Origin: Prevotellaceae bacterium UBA4332
GTDB lineage: Bacteria > Bacteroidota > Bacteroidia > Bacteroidales > Bacteroidaceae
Direction: 5' to 3'
Assembly (NCBI GenBank): GCA_002394365.1
Contig: DGTQ01000023.1
Location: 17,162-81,161, forward strand
DNA length: 64,000 nucleotides
Shown: positions 29,201 through 37,214 of the stretch, piece by piece
How positions within the stretch are numbered: the stretch's first letter is position 1
How the letters are laid out: the number at the start of each line of letters is the position of its first letter
Notes under the pieces: generated by a model
The model's input: the letters and a program-made list of their open reading frames with translations, nothing else
Told to the model about the DNA's origin: nothing
Database searches by the model: none
Made by a program: the position numbers and the translations under genes

Positions 29201-30158
29201 CACGCCATTGTTCTTCCGTACCAAATTCCGACGGAATAGGGAAAAATGGCATTATAGGGTCTGACTCCAAGTCATATGTTTCTACCTTATCGAGTATCTC
29301 AAGAGTGTTGTCAAGGGCTTCAGGTACATCACTGAATATTTCATTCATCTCCTCTTGTGTCTTGAACCACTCCTGTTTGGTGTAAAGCATGCGGTGTGGG
29401 TCATCAAGATCTTTGCCCGTTCCAAGACAGAGCAAGTGGTCATGAGCCTCAGCTGCATCTTTATCTATAAAATGGCAATCGTTAGTGCAGATAAGTTTTA
29501 TACCATATTCCTTTGAGAATTCTATTAACTGCCTGTTAACTTTCTGCTGCAAAGGGAAGGTTTCACGATTAGCGCGCAGATTGGGGTCTTTCACCTCATG
29601 GCGCTGCAGTTCCAGATAGAAATCTTCTCCCCACAGATTCTTGTGCCATTCTATAGCCTTTCTCGCCCCCTCAATATCGTCGGCAAGAATAAGTCTGGGT
29701 ATCTCACCACCTATGCAAGCTGAGCACACTATAAGGTCCTCATGAAATCTCTCAAGATCTTTGTGGTCTGTGCGAGGCCTATGATAGAAACCATTCACCC
29801 AAGAGCGCGACACAAGTTTTATGAGATTTTTATATCCATTAAGGTTCTTGGCAAGCACTATGAGATGCCATCCACTACGGTCTATCTGGTCATCCATGCG
29901 TTCCATACCTCGGCGAGCCACATACATCTCACATCCAAATATAGGCTTAAAGGGTTCCTTTCCCTCTTTTTTGAGCTTTTTATTTATGCTGTTGCACTCA
30001 TCAAACAGGTCTTTCACGCCAAACATATTACCATGGTCAGTTATTGCCATTCCGCGCATACCGTTATTCACGGCACGTTCTACCAAGTCTGCTACTTTGC
30101 TCTGACCATCGAGCAAGGAATAATGAGTGTGAGTATGTAGGTGTACAAAATTATGCAT
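26298..30158 (-). CDS. dnaE: DNA polymerase III alpha subunit
   Basis: 1286 aa. The N-terminal PHP domain begins FVHLHTHTHYSLLDG with ITDHGNMFG. The polymerase core has GRGSAAGSVVAYCLGI and the catalytic PDIDTDFDDDGRG. The fingers and thumb region has YRPGPMDYIPSFIARKNGR. The C-terminal OB domain has VGGIVTDVNSRFTKTGKPMG. This is the replicative polymerase. It converges on rodA with a gap of only 17 bp. Upstream, a weak box TAACTTCG (30174-30167) could serve as its promoter. Confidence 0.98.
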   Translation of the reverse strand: MHNFVHLHTHTHYSLLDGQSKVADLVERAVNNGMRGMAITDHGNMFGVKDLFDECNSINKKLKKEGKEPFKPIFGCEMYVARRGMERMDDQIDRSGWHLIVLAKNLNGYKNLIKLVSRSWVNGFYHRPRTDHKDLERFHEDLIVCSACIGGEIPRLILADDIEGARKAIEWHKNLWGEDFYLELQRHEVKDPNLRANRETFPLQQKVNRQLIEFSKEYGIKLICTNDCHFIDKDAAEAHDHLLCLGTGKDLDDPHRMLYTKQEWFKTQEEMNEIFSDVPEALDNTLEILDKVETYDLESDPIMPFFPIPSEFGTEEQWREKFTENMLYKEFTSDEMGENQLSEEDGQKKIKKLGGYDKLYRIKFEADYLGKLAYEGAARIYGKKDVTIDAPLQPNELSAWAAENGISNEVDERVRFELHIMKTMGFPGYFLIVQDFINSARKELGVWVGPGRGSAAGSVVAYCLGITKLDPLKYDLLFERFLNPDRISLPDIDTDFDDDGRGKVLQWVMDKYGHENCAHIITYGTMAAKNAIKDVGRVERVPLAVVNAWCKAMPDRLPDGMKPKLVNYLKVTPELQQAEASLVPSEANTIKYAKMLEGTIRNTGIHACGFIICRDPISDHVPVSTAVDPDFPDTKTAVTQYDGHVIESTGLIKMDFLGLKTLSEQKEAVKNVKLTRGIDIDLDNIPIDDELTYQLYQRGQTVGTFQFESAGMQKYLRELHPTVFEDLIAMNALYRPGPMDYIPSFIARKNGREPITYDIDITEKYLKDTYGITVYQEQVMLLSRQLANFTRGESDALRKAMGKKKKDIVDAMKPKFIEGGKKNGHDPKVLEKIWADWEKFASYAFNKSHAACYSWVAYQTAYLKAHYPAEFMAALLTRRRSDIKEITKLMDECKALGIPTKGPDVNESFANFGVNKKGEIRFGLAAIKGMSEAATVAIIKERDENGPYRDIYDLLERVPSSAMNKKALECLALSGALDGLGNITREQYVAPTAKYNQFIDALSVYGAQYQNAKATSKNSLFGDFDSIEISKPKPAKAGEWSAIEKLNKERDLVGIYLSAHPLDEFAVVLECMCNTSCADIGKDADRAELAKKDILTVGGIVTDVNSRFTKTGKPMGIVTIEDFEGVGELAMFGEEWARWQGKFQNGCSIYVKLKCQERFRGSNVFDLRVQNVDFLQDVTDKFMESLTIHIDLDTIRGESDENTNADNIENGENDVNEIGNHNAENVLADLATIITESKGKTKLLLFIRDNTLSPVPLPLVSNLPGIKVNRQLVDFVKSHEGMSITM

Positions 30159-30245
30159 AGTGACTGCGAAGTTACAAAAAATACTTCATTAAAGGGAATA
30201 AGGTAGGTCTTTTTCAAAAGAAAAACAACATATTTATCTCTTTTA

Positions 30246-30277
30246 TTTGTACGTTTCACTATTTTTCATTAACTTTG
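30246..30277 (+). promoter_or_regulatory. Promoter of the psd-pssA-tadA-nfeD-SPFH operon
   Basis: TTTG (30246-30249), a 20-base spacer, then TAACTTTG (30270-30277): a textbook match to the Bacteroidetes promoter. The start near 30284 leaves a leader of about 10 nt before the ATG at 30294. Confidence 0.75.
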
Positions 30278-30293
30278 CATAAAATAGAGTATT

Positions 30294-31004
30294 ATGGGAG
30301 AAAAATTGAATAAGCTCAGAAAGATAAAGAAGGTAAAGAATATTCGCTTCCACCACGAGGGTGTAAACACTCTCGTTTATAGTGCCATGATTCTTATAGC
30401 CATTGGTGTTATACTATGGCGCTCCTTCGAAAGTCATGTACCTTTCTACATCTTTGTGGCTATCTTCGGACCTATATGGTGCATAGTACTCAATTTCTTC
30501 CGTTGCCCCAAACGTCGTTTTGACAGAGAGGATACTGAGGGCTTGATTATAGCTCCAGCCGATGGTCATATTGTGGTTATTGAGGAGGTTGATGAAAACC
30601 AGTATTTCCATGAAAAAAGAAAGATGGTGAGTATTTTCATGAGTCTATGGAATGTACACGCCAACTGGTTTCCTGTTGATGGCACAGTGAAGATGGTGAA
30701 GCACAAGAATGGTAAGTTTCATAAGGCATGGTTGCCTAAAGCAGCAGAGGAGAACGAGATGACAGATGTCATCATCACTACCCCCGATGGCACTGATATC
30801 CTTTGTCGACAGATAGCGGGAGCTATGGCTCGACGTATAGTCACCTATGCCAAGGAAGGTGACATATGCTACATTGACGAGCACTTAGGTTTCATCAAAT
30901 TTGGTTCGCGTGTTGACCTATATTTGCCTCTCAATACGGAAATAAAGGTTACTATGGGACAAAGCACCACAGGCAATCAAACCATCATCGGAACACTAAA
31001 GTAG
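30294..31004 (+). CDS. psd: Phosphatidylserine decarboxylase (short, archaeal-type class)
   Basis: 236 aa, the short PSD-A class. Two N-terminal membrane segments (about 23-60) are followed by the catalytic part with PADGHIVVIEEV and FMSLWNVHANWFP. The self-cleavage site is within FIKFGSRVDLYLP: cleavage between Gly and Ser makes the pyruvoyl cofactor. It converts phosphatidylserine to phosphatidylethanolamine at the inner membrane. pssA, which makes its substrate, begins 25 bp downstream. Confidence 0.95.
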   Translation: MGEKLNKLRKIKKVKNIRFHHEGVNTLVYSAMILIAIGVILWRSFESHVPFYIFVAIFGPIWCIVLNFFRCPKRRFDREDTEGLIIAPADGHIVVIEEVDENQYFHEKRKMVSIFMSLWNVHANWFPVDGTVKMVKHKNGKFHKAWLPKAAEENEMTDVIITTPDGTDILCRQIAGAMARRIVTYAKEGDICYIDEHLGFIKFGSRVDLYLPLNTEIKVTMGQSTTGNQTIIGTLK

Positions 31005-31029
31005 TTCATAGTGCATATTTATTCTTACT

Positions 31030-31797
31030 ATGAAAAAGCATATACCAAATATGATAACCTGTTGCAACCTCATCTGCGGTTGCATAGCCACGACACACGC
31101 AATCACCGGGCATCCTGCGATGGCCTTGCTCTTTATTATTCTTGGCGCAACATTTGATTTCTTTGATGGCATGACGGCAAGACTCCTCCATGTTTCAAGC
31201 GAAATTGGCAAAGAACTTGATTCCCTTGCTGACGACGTAACCTTTGGTGTCGCACCATCTTGCATCATATTTTATGAACTGCAAGTTGTTGACTATCCCA
31301 TGTCAAACTTGAATGCTCAATCTTCAATGCTCAGTTTCCAATTTAGTGAGGTAATCCCATATCTTGCCTTTCTCGTGGCAGCACTTAGTGCAGTAAGGTT
31401 AGCAAAATTCAATCTCGACACTCGACAAACCACATCTTTCATAGGTCTGCCTACGCCTGCCAATGCTCTTTTCTGGGGGTCGCTGATAGTAGGTTTTGGA
31501 CCTATTCTTGAGCAATACAATTGGTTTGCTCCCCTGCTTGTAGTTGGTATCTTCCTTAGTTCCTGGATACTTGTAGCAGAAGTACCGATGTTTGCACTCA
31601 AGTTCAAGCATTGGGGATTCAAGGACAACGAACTTAAATATTTTTTCATCTGCTTCTCAGCAATGGTGCTCCTCGCCACTATCATCATCGGCCTTATTAC
31701 AGACCAGACTAACATCTGCTACTCTGGCTTCTCAATAATAATCGTAGCCTACGTTCTAATCAGTATTTACGATGACAGACGAAGACAACATGCGTAA
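31030..31797 (+). CDS. pssA: CDP-diacylglycerol-serine O-phosphatidyltransferase
   Basis: 255 aa with about six to eight membrane segments. The CDP-alcohol phosphotransferase signature is present as DFFDGMTARLLHVSSEIGKE followed by LDSLADDV, with the metal-binding Asp residues. It makes phosphatidylserine for Psd. The 3' end overlaps the tadA start by 26 bp. Confidence 0.95.
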   Translation: MKKHIPNMITCCNLICGCIATTHAITGHPAMALLFIILGATFDFFDGMTARLLHVSSEIGKELDSLADDVTFGVAPSCIIFYELQVVDYPMSNLNAQSSMLSFQFSEVIPYLAFLVAALSAVRLAKFNLDTRQTTSFIGLPTPANALFWGSLIVGFGPILEQYNWFAPLLVVGIFLSSWILVAEVPMFALKFKHWGFKDNELKYFFICFSAMVLLATIIIGLITDQTNICYSGFSIIIVAYVLISIYDDRRRQHA

Positions 31798-32203
31798 GGC
31801 TCTAGCTGAGGCAGAACGAGCAGCAATAGAGGACGAGGTACCTATTGGTGCCGTTGTCGTGTGCAGAGGTCGAATCATAGCTCGCACTCACAACCTTACT
31901 GAAACGCTCCATGACGTAACGGCTCATGCCGAGATGCAGGCCATAACAGCAGCCGCTAATGCTTTGGGAGGCAAATACCTGCAAGACTGCACCATGTACG
32001 TCACTGTTGAGCCCTGTCCCATGTGCGCAGGAGCCTTAGGATGGTCACAGATAGCACGCATCGTCTATGGTGCTCCAGATGACAAACGAGGCTTTCGCCA
32101 ATATTCACCAAAGGTTCTCCACCCCAAGACGGAAATCGTTGGTGGTATACTCGAGAGGGAATGTCAGGAGATAATGAAGGATTTTTTTAAGAGAAAGAGA
32201 TAA
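31772..32203 (+). CDS. tadA: tRNA-specific adenosine deaminase / nucleoside deaminase
   Basis: 143 aa. The zinc site is clear: HAEMQAI (His and catalytic Glu) and VEPCPMCAGAL (two Cys). The length and N-terminal EVPIGAVVV fit TadA, which makes inosine at the wobble position of tRNA-Arg. The reading overlaps pssA by 26 bp; an in-frame ATG at 31790 would shorten the overlap to 8 bp and is an equally good start. Confidence 0.9.
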   Translation: MTDEDNMRKALAEAERAAIEDEVPIGAVVVCRGRIIARTHNLTETLHDVTAHAEMQAITAAANALGGKYLQDCTMYVTVEPCPMCAGALGWSQIARIVYGAPDDKRGFRQYSPKVLHPKTEIVGGILERECQEIMKDFFKRKR

Positions 32204-32224
32204 ACCCTAACTAACACCACATTT

Positions 32225-32647
32225 ATGTCATTACCACTTCTTTGGACAATCGTATTCTTCGGATGCTTGATTATTGAGTTGAGCAGCGGAGACTTCTATT
32301 TCGTATGCTTTGCCCTCGGAGCCATAGCATCGCTTGTGCTCTCATTCTTTGATGTTTCTTTACTCACACAGATTTTCGTGTGGGCAATAGCTTCAGTTAT
32401 ATGTCTCGTCTTTGTCAGGCCATCACTTATCAAGCGTCTTCACAACAAGAAAGAACGCAAGAGTAATGCCGATGCTCTCATAGGGCGTTCTGGCACCGTC
32501 ATTGATACCATTCCTGCTAACGGCCATGGTTACGTGCAAATAGATGGGGACCAGTGGCGTAGTATCTCTGCCGATAATACTGAGATACCCAAGGGGACAA
32601 ACGTAACAGTGGTGGATAGAGAAAGTATTGTATTAACAGTAAAATAA
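32225..32647 (+). CDS. NfeD-like membrane protein
   Basis: 140 aa. Two to three N-terminal membrane helices (about 5-75) are followed by a C-terminal OB-fold (DALIGRSGTVIDTI through KGTNVTVVDRESIVLTV). This is the short NfeD form without the protease domain. It is encoded 7 bp before an SPFH protein, the usual pairing, and the two probably form a membrane microdomain complex. Confidence 0.88.
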   Translation: MSLPLLWTIVFFGCLIIELSSGDFYFVCFALGAIASLVLSFFDVSLLTQIFVWAIASVICLVFVRPSLIKRLHNKKERKSNADALIGRSGTVIDTIPANGHGYVQIDGDQWRSISADNTEIPKGTNVTVVDRESIVLTVK

Positions 32648-32654
32648 TGTCTTT

Positions 32655-33608
32655 ATGGAATTCTTCACAGGTTTAATCATTGTGCTGCTCGTTCTTGCAG
32701 CCATCGTCTTGAAAAAGACCATTATCATTATCCCTCAGTCTGAGACCAAGATTGTTGAAAGACTGGGAAAGTATTACCAAACACTTGAGCCTGGCATCAA
32801 CTTTATCATCCCTTTTATCGACAGGGCCAAGGAGATGGTAGCTATGAGTAGAGGACGCTATGTAATGACCGATAACATAGACCTTCGCGAACAGGTGTAT
32901 GATTTCGACCGTCAGAACGTTATCACCAAGGATAACATCCAAATGGAAATCAATGCTCTGCTTTACTTCCAGATTGTAGACCCCTTCAAGGCTGTTTATG
33001 AAATCAACAATCTGCCTAACGCTATCGAGAAACTCACCCAAACTACCTTACGTAACATTATCGGTGAGATGGAACTTGATCAAACGCTCACCTCGCGTGA
33101 CACCATCAACACCAAACTACGTGCCGTACTCGATGATGCTACAAACAAGTGGGGTATCAAGGTCAATCGTGTAGAGCTTCAAGATATCATCCCACCATCT
33201 ACCGTTCTTCAAGCCATGGAGAAACAGATGCAAGCAGAGCGTAACAAACGTGCAACAATCCTTACATCAGAGGGCGAGAAACAAGCTGTCATTCTTAAGT
33301 CTGAGGCCGACAAGACTGCTGCCATTAATCGTGCTGAAGCTACTAAGCAACAAGAAATACTGAGGGCCGAGGGTGAGGCACAGGCTCGCATTCGCAAGGC
33401 TGAGGCAGAGGCTATCGCCATCGACAAGATTACGGAGGCTGTAGGTAAGAGTACCAATCCAGCCAACTACCTCCTTGCCCAAAAATACATACAAACCCTG
33501 CAGGATATAGCCAAGGGTAATGATACCAAGACTGTATATCTCCCTTATGAGGCTACAAACCTTATGGGTTCTATAGGAGGAATAAAAGATCTCTTTAAGA
33601 ATTCGTAG
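32655..33608 (+). CDS. SPFH/Band 7 (stomatin-like) membrane protein
   Basis: 317 aa. One N-terminal membrane anchor is followed by the Band 7 domain (IIIPQSETKIVERLGKYYQT, INFIIPFIDRAKEM, NVITKDNIQMEINALLYF). A long Ala/Glu/Lys-rich coiled coil (about 185-260) and a C-terminal part like QmcA/paraslipin follow. Such proteins oligomerise into rings at the membrane and can modulate FtsH-type proteases. Last gene of the psd operon, ending at a shared terminator. Confidence 0.92.
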   Translation: MEFFTGLIIVLLVLAAIVLKKTIIIIPQSETKIVERLGKYYQTLEPGINFIIPFIDRAKEMVAMSRGRYVMTDNIDLREQVYDFDRQNVITKDNIQMEINALLYFQIVDPFKAVYEINNLPNAIEKLTQTTLRNIIGEMELDQTLTSRDTINTKLRAVLDDATNKWGIKVNRVELQDIIPPSTVLQAMEKQMQAERNKRATILTSEGEKQAVILKSEADKTAAINRAEATKQQEILRAEGEAQARIRKAEAEAIAIDKITEAVGKSTNPANYLLAQKYIQTLQDIAKGNDTKTVYLPYEATNLMGSIGGIKDLFKNS

Positions 33609-33611
33609 AAT

Positions 33612-33642
33612 AAAAAATCCCCGCAGGCAGCGGGGATTTTTT
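33612..33642. terminator. Bidirectional terminator shared by the SPFH and dehydratase genes
   Basis: AAAAAATCCCCGC (33612-33624) pairs perfectly with GCGGGGATTTTTT (33630-33642) around a 5-base loop, giving a T6 tail in both directions. The minus-strand gene's stop codon (33643-33641) lies in the end of the stem. Confidence 0.95.
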
Positions 33643-35533
33643 ATTTATCAAGCACCTCGTACTTTGAATGTTGACTTCTGTATTCTGGCACTATCTCCTT
33701 CATCTTCTTTACTATCGCCATGTCATCATAGCCCAGAGATAACTCATAGAGTTCCTTCTCGTTTTTCAACGCTTCCTTATAATCACACTCCCTCACTGCA
33801 GCTATCCTTATCTTTGGGTGGTTCGTAGGCTTGGTTAGCTCTGCATCATTGAGTACCTCCTCGTAGAGTTTCTCTCCATCGCGTAGTCCAGTGAATACTA
33901 TCTTCACGTCCTGAGCGCCACTAAGGTCTATCATGCGCTGTGCCAGATTGGCTATACGCACAGGCTTACCCATGTCAAAGACGAATATCTCGCCTCCGTT
34001 GCCCATCGTACCAGCCTCCAACACTAATTGACAAGCTTCTGGTATGAGCATGAAATAACGTATTATATCTGGGTGAGTTACTGTTATTGGTCCACCCTTC
34101 CTTATCTGCTCTCGGAACAGGGGTATCACAGACCCGTTAGAACCCAACACATTACCAAAGCGTGTAGTGATAAACTGTGTCTGTTTGTTCTCCTTTGCCT
34201 TGTTCAGACTCTGGCAGTAGATCTCGCAGATACGCTTTGAACAACCCATCACATTAGTAGGATTCACAGCCTTGTCCGTACTAATCATCACAAATTTCTT
34301 TGTGCCATACTTCACTGCGAGGTCGGCCACCACGCGCGTACCATATATGTTATTTTGCACCGCTATCGCAGGGTTATTCTCCATCATCGGCACATGTTTG
34401 TATGCTGCAGCATGGAATACATACTCAGGCTTATACTTGCTGAACAACTGTTCCATGTGCGTAGCATTGGAAATATTGCCCACCACTGTCTCACAAGGTA
34501 TCTCTGGGTATTTATTCTGCATAAAGAGCCTTATGTCGTGCATAGGTGTCTCAGCCTGGTCTATCAACACAAGATGTAATGGATCATAACGTGCCACCTG
34601 CCTTACCATTTCACTGCCTATAGAACCTGCAGCACCAGTAATGAGAATGCGCTTACCACACAACATTGCTCCTATAGCTGGCATATCAACTTCAATTTTC
34701 TCCCTTGGCAAGAGGTCCTCTATGTCCACCTCTCTCAGTTGCGTGGGTCTTATCTCCTTCGTAGTGTCCCATTCCTCAGCATTAGGCACTATCAGTATGC
34801 GTATGCCAGCCTTTATGAGAGCATTCTGCAATTCAGTCTTGTCTCTGAACTTTTCTTGTTGCAGCGGACTCACGATTAGCACCTTAGCACCCGAATCAAC
34901 TATGATGCGTACTGTATTGGGACCATCCATGTAAACCTTCCTGCCCATCAGATATTTTGACTCCAGCACGCTGTCGTTGCTTATAAAGCCTCTCAACACA
35001 TACTTGCTTTCAGCATCCCTGAAGGAGCGGGCTATAGCTATGGCACCTTCATGAGCACCATATACGAAAGCACCTATCCTCCTGTGCCCCATAAAGAGTG
35101 CCTCATAGGTATACTTTATCACAATCCTCATGCCCCACTGCGCCATCAGCGTCATTGCCAACATCAAGCCTATGGTAAGCCATCTCAGGTGCTCTGCCAT
35201 GAAACTTTGGGGGTAGTTGCTATCCACTATACCAAAACATATCGCCATCAGTATGCCACCCAGCGCTACCGACTGCAACACCCTCATGAAGTCTATCGTC
35301 GTCGTATAACGTATTATGCCACTATAGGTATGAAATATCCTCATGCCTATCATGAACAAAGGCACAGCAGCAAGCCACATTAAGACGTGGTCCCAAAAGT
35401 GTCTGGCAAGGCTCGAACCACCCTGCACTACGTATGTTGCAATAAGACCAGCTACAATTACCGTCAGACTATCTATAATCAAGATAACCCAATAAGGCAA
35501 CGTTTTCTTAGTAAAATATTCAGGTATAACCAT
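33641..35533 (-). CDS. FlaA1/CapD/WbpM-type UDP-HexNAc 4,6-dehydratase, membrane-bound
   Basis: 630 aa. Four or so N-terminal membrane helices (about 15-125) and a CoA-binding-like Rossmann unit (about 140-270) precede the SDR catalytic domain starting GKRILITGAAGSIGSEMVRQ. The active-site stretch STDKAVNPTNVMGCSK has Met in place of the SDR Tyr, as in this subfamily. It makes 4-keto-6-deoxy sugar nucleotides for diaminosugars or fucosamine-type sugars in capsule, O-antigen or glycoprotein glycans. It lies 11 kb from the polysaccharide locus and has its own promoter (35566-35559). Confidence 0.92.
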   Translation of the reverse strand: MVIPEYFTKKTLPYWVILIIDSLTVIVAGLIATYVVQGGSSLARHFWDHVLMWLAAVPLFMIGMRIFHTYSGIIRYTTTIDFMRVLQSVALGGILMAICFGIVDSNYPQSFMAEHLRWLTIGLMLAMTLMAQWGMRIVIKYTYEALFMGHRRIGAFVYGAHEGAIAIARSFRDAESKYVLRGFISNDSVLESKYLMGRKVYMDGPNTVRIIVDSGAKVLIVSPLQQEKFRDKTELQNALIKAGIRILIVPNAEEWDTTKEIRPTQLREVDIEDLLPREKIEVDMPAIGAMLCGKRILITGAAGSIGSEMVRQVARYDPLHLVLIDQAETPMHDIRLFMQNKYPEIPCETVVGNISNATHMEQLFSKYKPEYVFHAAAYKHVPMMENNPAIAVQNNIYGTRVVADLAVKYGTKKFVMISTDKAVNPTNVMGCSKRICEIYCQSLNKAKENKQTQFITTRFGNVLGSNGSVIPLFREQIRKGGPITVTHPDIIRYFMLIPEACQLVLEAGTMGNGGEIFVFDMGKPVRIANLAQRMIDLSGAQDVKIVFTGLRDGEKLYEEVLNDAELTKPTNHPKIRIAAVRECDYKEALKNEKELYELSLGYDDMAIVKKMKEIVPEYRSQHSKYEVLDK

Positions 35534-35558
35534 ATCCTTTCAGGCGTTAAAATCGCTA

Positions 35559-35566
35559 CAAAGTTA
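35559..35566 (-). promoter_or_regulatory. -7 box for the dehydratase gene
   Basis: Reads TAACTTTG on the minus strand, 25 bases upstream of the ATG at 35533. No standard -33 element is evident. Confidence 0.5.
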
Positions 35567-35630
35567 CAAAAAATCTGGAAAGAAAAAAGAATTTTCTCAC
35601 TTTTTTTTCTTCTATCTCATTTTTTCTTCA

Positions 35631-35638
35631 TATTTTTG
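35631..35638 (+). promoter_or_regulatory. -7 box for the phosphatase gene
   Basis: TATTTTTG followed by CATT, 35 bases upstream of the ATG at 35674. It is divergent from the dehydratase promoter, with a T-rich stretch between. Confidence 0.4.
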
Positions 35639-35673
35639 CATTACGCTTCCGACTTTTTTATACAAACACATAT

Positions 35674-36135
35674 ATGAAACGAATTCTCTTCGTCTGTCAT
35701 GGCAACATCTGTCGCTCTCCTATGGCAGAATATATAATGAAACATCTCGTAGAGCAGTCTGACCTCGTAAGCGAGTTTGAGATAGCATCAGCAGCTACCT
35801 CCACTGAGGAAATTGGCAACCCCATATATCCACCAGCTCGACGCAAACTCGCCGAGCATGGCATCAGCTGCGATGGACACCACGCACGTCAACTCACTCG
35901 AGCCGACTATGCTTATTACGACCTGCTTATAGGTATGGACAAGTACAATATCCGCAATATGCAACGCATGTGTGGTGGCGACACCGATGAGAAAATCAGC
36001 CTCCTGCTTGACCACGTCTCAGGACGTGAAGGCACATCAGTAGCTGACCCCTGGTACACTGGCGACTTCGAAGCCACATGGCACGACTGTCTCGATGGGT
36101 GCACAGCATTGCTTAGCTCTATTGACAATCCATAG
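35674..36135 (+). CDS. Low-molecular-weight protein-tyrosine phosphatase
   Basis: 153 aa, the standard length. The P-loop CHGNICRS (C-x5-R-S) lies at residues 9-16, and the general-acid loop VADPWYTGDFE near residue 121. In Gram-negative capsule systems such enzymes dephosphorylate Wzc-type kinases. No such kinase is seen in this window, so its substrate is open. It is monocistronic and followed by tRNA-Met. Confidence 0.93.
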   Translation: MKRILFVCHGNICRSPMAEYIMKHLVEQSDLVSEFEIASAATSTEEIGNPIYPPARRKLAEHGISCDGHHARQLTRADYAYYDLLIGMDKYNIRNMQRMCGGDTDEKISLLLDHVSGREGTSVADPWYTGDFEATWHDCLDGCTALLSSIDNP

Positions 36136-36215
36136 CCCTCAGTTAAAAAAACTTAATAAAACCTCCCCTTACCCTAATTCTTCACTCTTCATTCTTCATT
36201 CTTCATTTTTTTTAG

Positions 36216-36223
36216 TACCTTTG
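36216..36223 (+). promoter_or_regulatory. -7 box for tRNA-Met
   Basis: TACCTTTG followed by CACCC, 28 bases upstream of the tRNA 5' end. It is preceded by CTTCATT tandem words (36180-36208). Confidence 0.55.
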
Positions 36224-36251
36224 CACCCGCAAATGAAAATTTGCTGTTGTT

Positions 36252-36325
36252 GGCGGGATAGCTCAGCTGGTTAGAGCGTCGGATTCATAATCCGGAGGTC
36301 GAGGGATCGTGACCCCCTCCCGCTA
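36252..36325 (+). tRNA. tRNA-Met (CAT anticodon)
   Basis: Acceptor strands GGCGGGA and TCCCGCT, D-arm GCTC...GAGC, and anticodon stem TCGGA/TCCGG with loop TTCATAA make this a CAT tRNA. It is probably elongator Met, although Ile2 (lysidine) cannot be excluded by sequence alone. CCA is not encoded. The T-arm is odd: stem GAGGG/CCCCC has one A-C mismatch and the loop reads ATCGTGA instead of TTCRAnn. So the T54-A58 pair appears as A54-T58. Confidence 0.9.
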
Positions 36326-36337
36326 CTCCTAAAAATC

Positions 36338-36369
36338 AAGCACTTACGAGAAATCGCAAGTGCTTTTTT
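36338..36369 (+). terminator. Terminator after tRNA-Met
   Basis: AAGCACTT pairs with AAGTGCTT. A further CGA/TCG pairing closes a GAAA tetraloop with one mismatch between. A T6 run follows. It lies 12 bases after the tRNA 3' end. Confidence 0.9.
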
Positions 36370-36455
36370 CTTTTTGTTTGTATTCTGCTTAAGCCTGAGC
36401 TTTGCGAAGAGCTAAATGCGAATATTCTTACCCTTTCTGAGACACTTGTGTAGGC

Positions 36456-36854
36456 TTATACTATTCCCATTAACTCTATTTCAAAGATTAGTGTAGAACC
36501 GCCTGGTATACCAGGTTGCGAGAACTTACCGTATCCCATTTCGGCTGGGATATATACCTCCCACCTGTCACCTACGTGCATCTGCTGCATGGCGATTATC
36601 CAACCTTCAATGAGGTCGCATAGACGGCAAGCCAAAGGTACACCACCACGACTACTGTCAAACTGCCTGCCGTCAATGGTTTTTCCTGTATAGTGGGCAG
36701 TAATGATGCTACGAACATTTGGAGTGCTGCTGTTCTTGTTACCCTCACTCAGCACTTTATAGTAGATGCCCTTTGGCAATGCTTTCACCCCATCTTCCTT
36801 TGACCTTGCTTCCAGCCAGTCTTTATTTGCCTGTATGTATTCTCGTTTGTTCAT
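36456..36854 (-). CDS. FKBP-type peptidyl-prolyl isomerase
   Basis: 132 aa with no signal peptide, so probably cytoplasmic. The FKBP core is clear: ITAHYTGKTIDGRQFDSS, LIEGWIIAMQQMHVGDRWEVYIPAEMGYG and GSTLIFEIELMGI, covering most active-site aromatic positions. It is the last gene of a four-gene minus-strand run with two nitroreductases and an unknown protein; gaps are 5-16 bp. Confidence 0.92.
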   Translation of the reverse strand: MNKREYIQANKDWLEARSKEDGVKALPKGIYYKVLSEGNKNSSTPNVRSIITAHYTGKTIDGRQFDSSRGGVPLACRLCDLIEGWIIAMQQMHVGDRWEVYIPAEMGYGKFSQPGIPGGSTLIFEIELMGIV

Positions 36855-36859
36855 ATTGA

Positions 36860-37198
36860 TTATCTTAGAATCTTTGCTTTCTGAAGATTAGTCATTTCAT
36901 TCCAAAAATCTATTTGCTCCGCCTCGTCAATACCATTACTTGACATCTCATGTAGTATGGCATCTAAAAGTTGCTCTCTTGTCAGTTCCAATCCTTCCTC
37001 AACATCAATGGGAAAAGTGAGAATATCACCTAATGCCCCTACATGGACGTTTGTTACAGAGATGCCTCCATTCTTTCTCTTCACTATAATTCTCCTGTTG
37101 TATCCATATTCAGGTGTGGTAGTGCGAAGTTCCTGAAAGAGAGTATTTGTCGTGTACCTCTCTGCATCAACATCTGATATAAGTTCTCTTAATGTCAT
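36860..37198 (-). CDS. Uncharacterised small protein in the nitroreductase-FKBP operon
   Basis: 112 aa; no signal peptide or membrane helix. I do not recognise a firm family. A helix MTLRELISDVD opens it, a beta-rich centre follows (GYNRRIIVKRKNGGISVTNVHVG) and a Glu-rich helical C-terminus closes it. It is tightly packed between nitroreductase (16 bp) and FKBP (5 bp) genes, so it is very probably translated. Function unknown. Confidence 0.7.
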   Translation of the reverse strand: MTLRELISDVDAERYTTNTLFQELRTTTPEYGYNRRIIVKRKNGGISVTNVHVGALGDILTFPIDVEEGLELTREQLLDAILHEMSSNGIDEAEQIDFWNEMTNLQKAKILR

Positions 37199-37214
37199 TT
37201 GGGATTGATTGATA

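Noticed and set aside
33641..35533. Assignment of the dehydratase to a specific sugar (for example a WbpM or PglF product)
   Set aside because: Motifs fix the family but not the product stereochemistry, and no partner aminotransferase gene is in the window.
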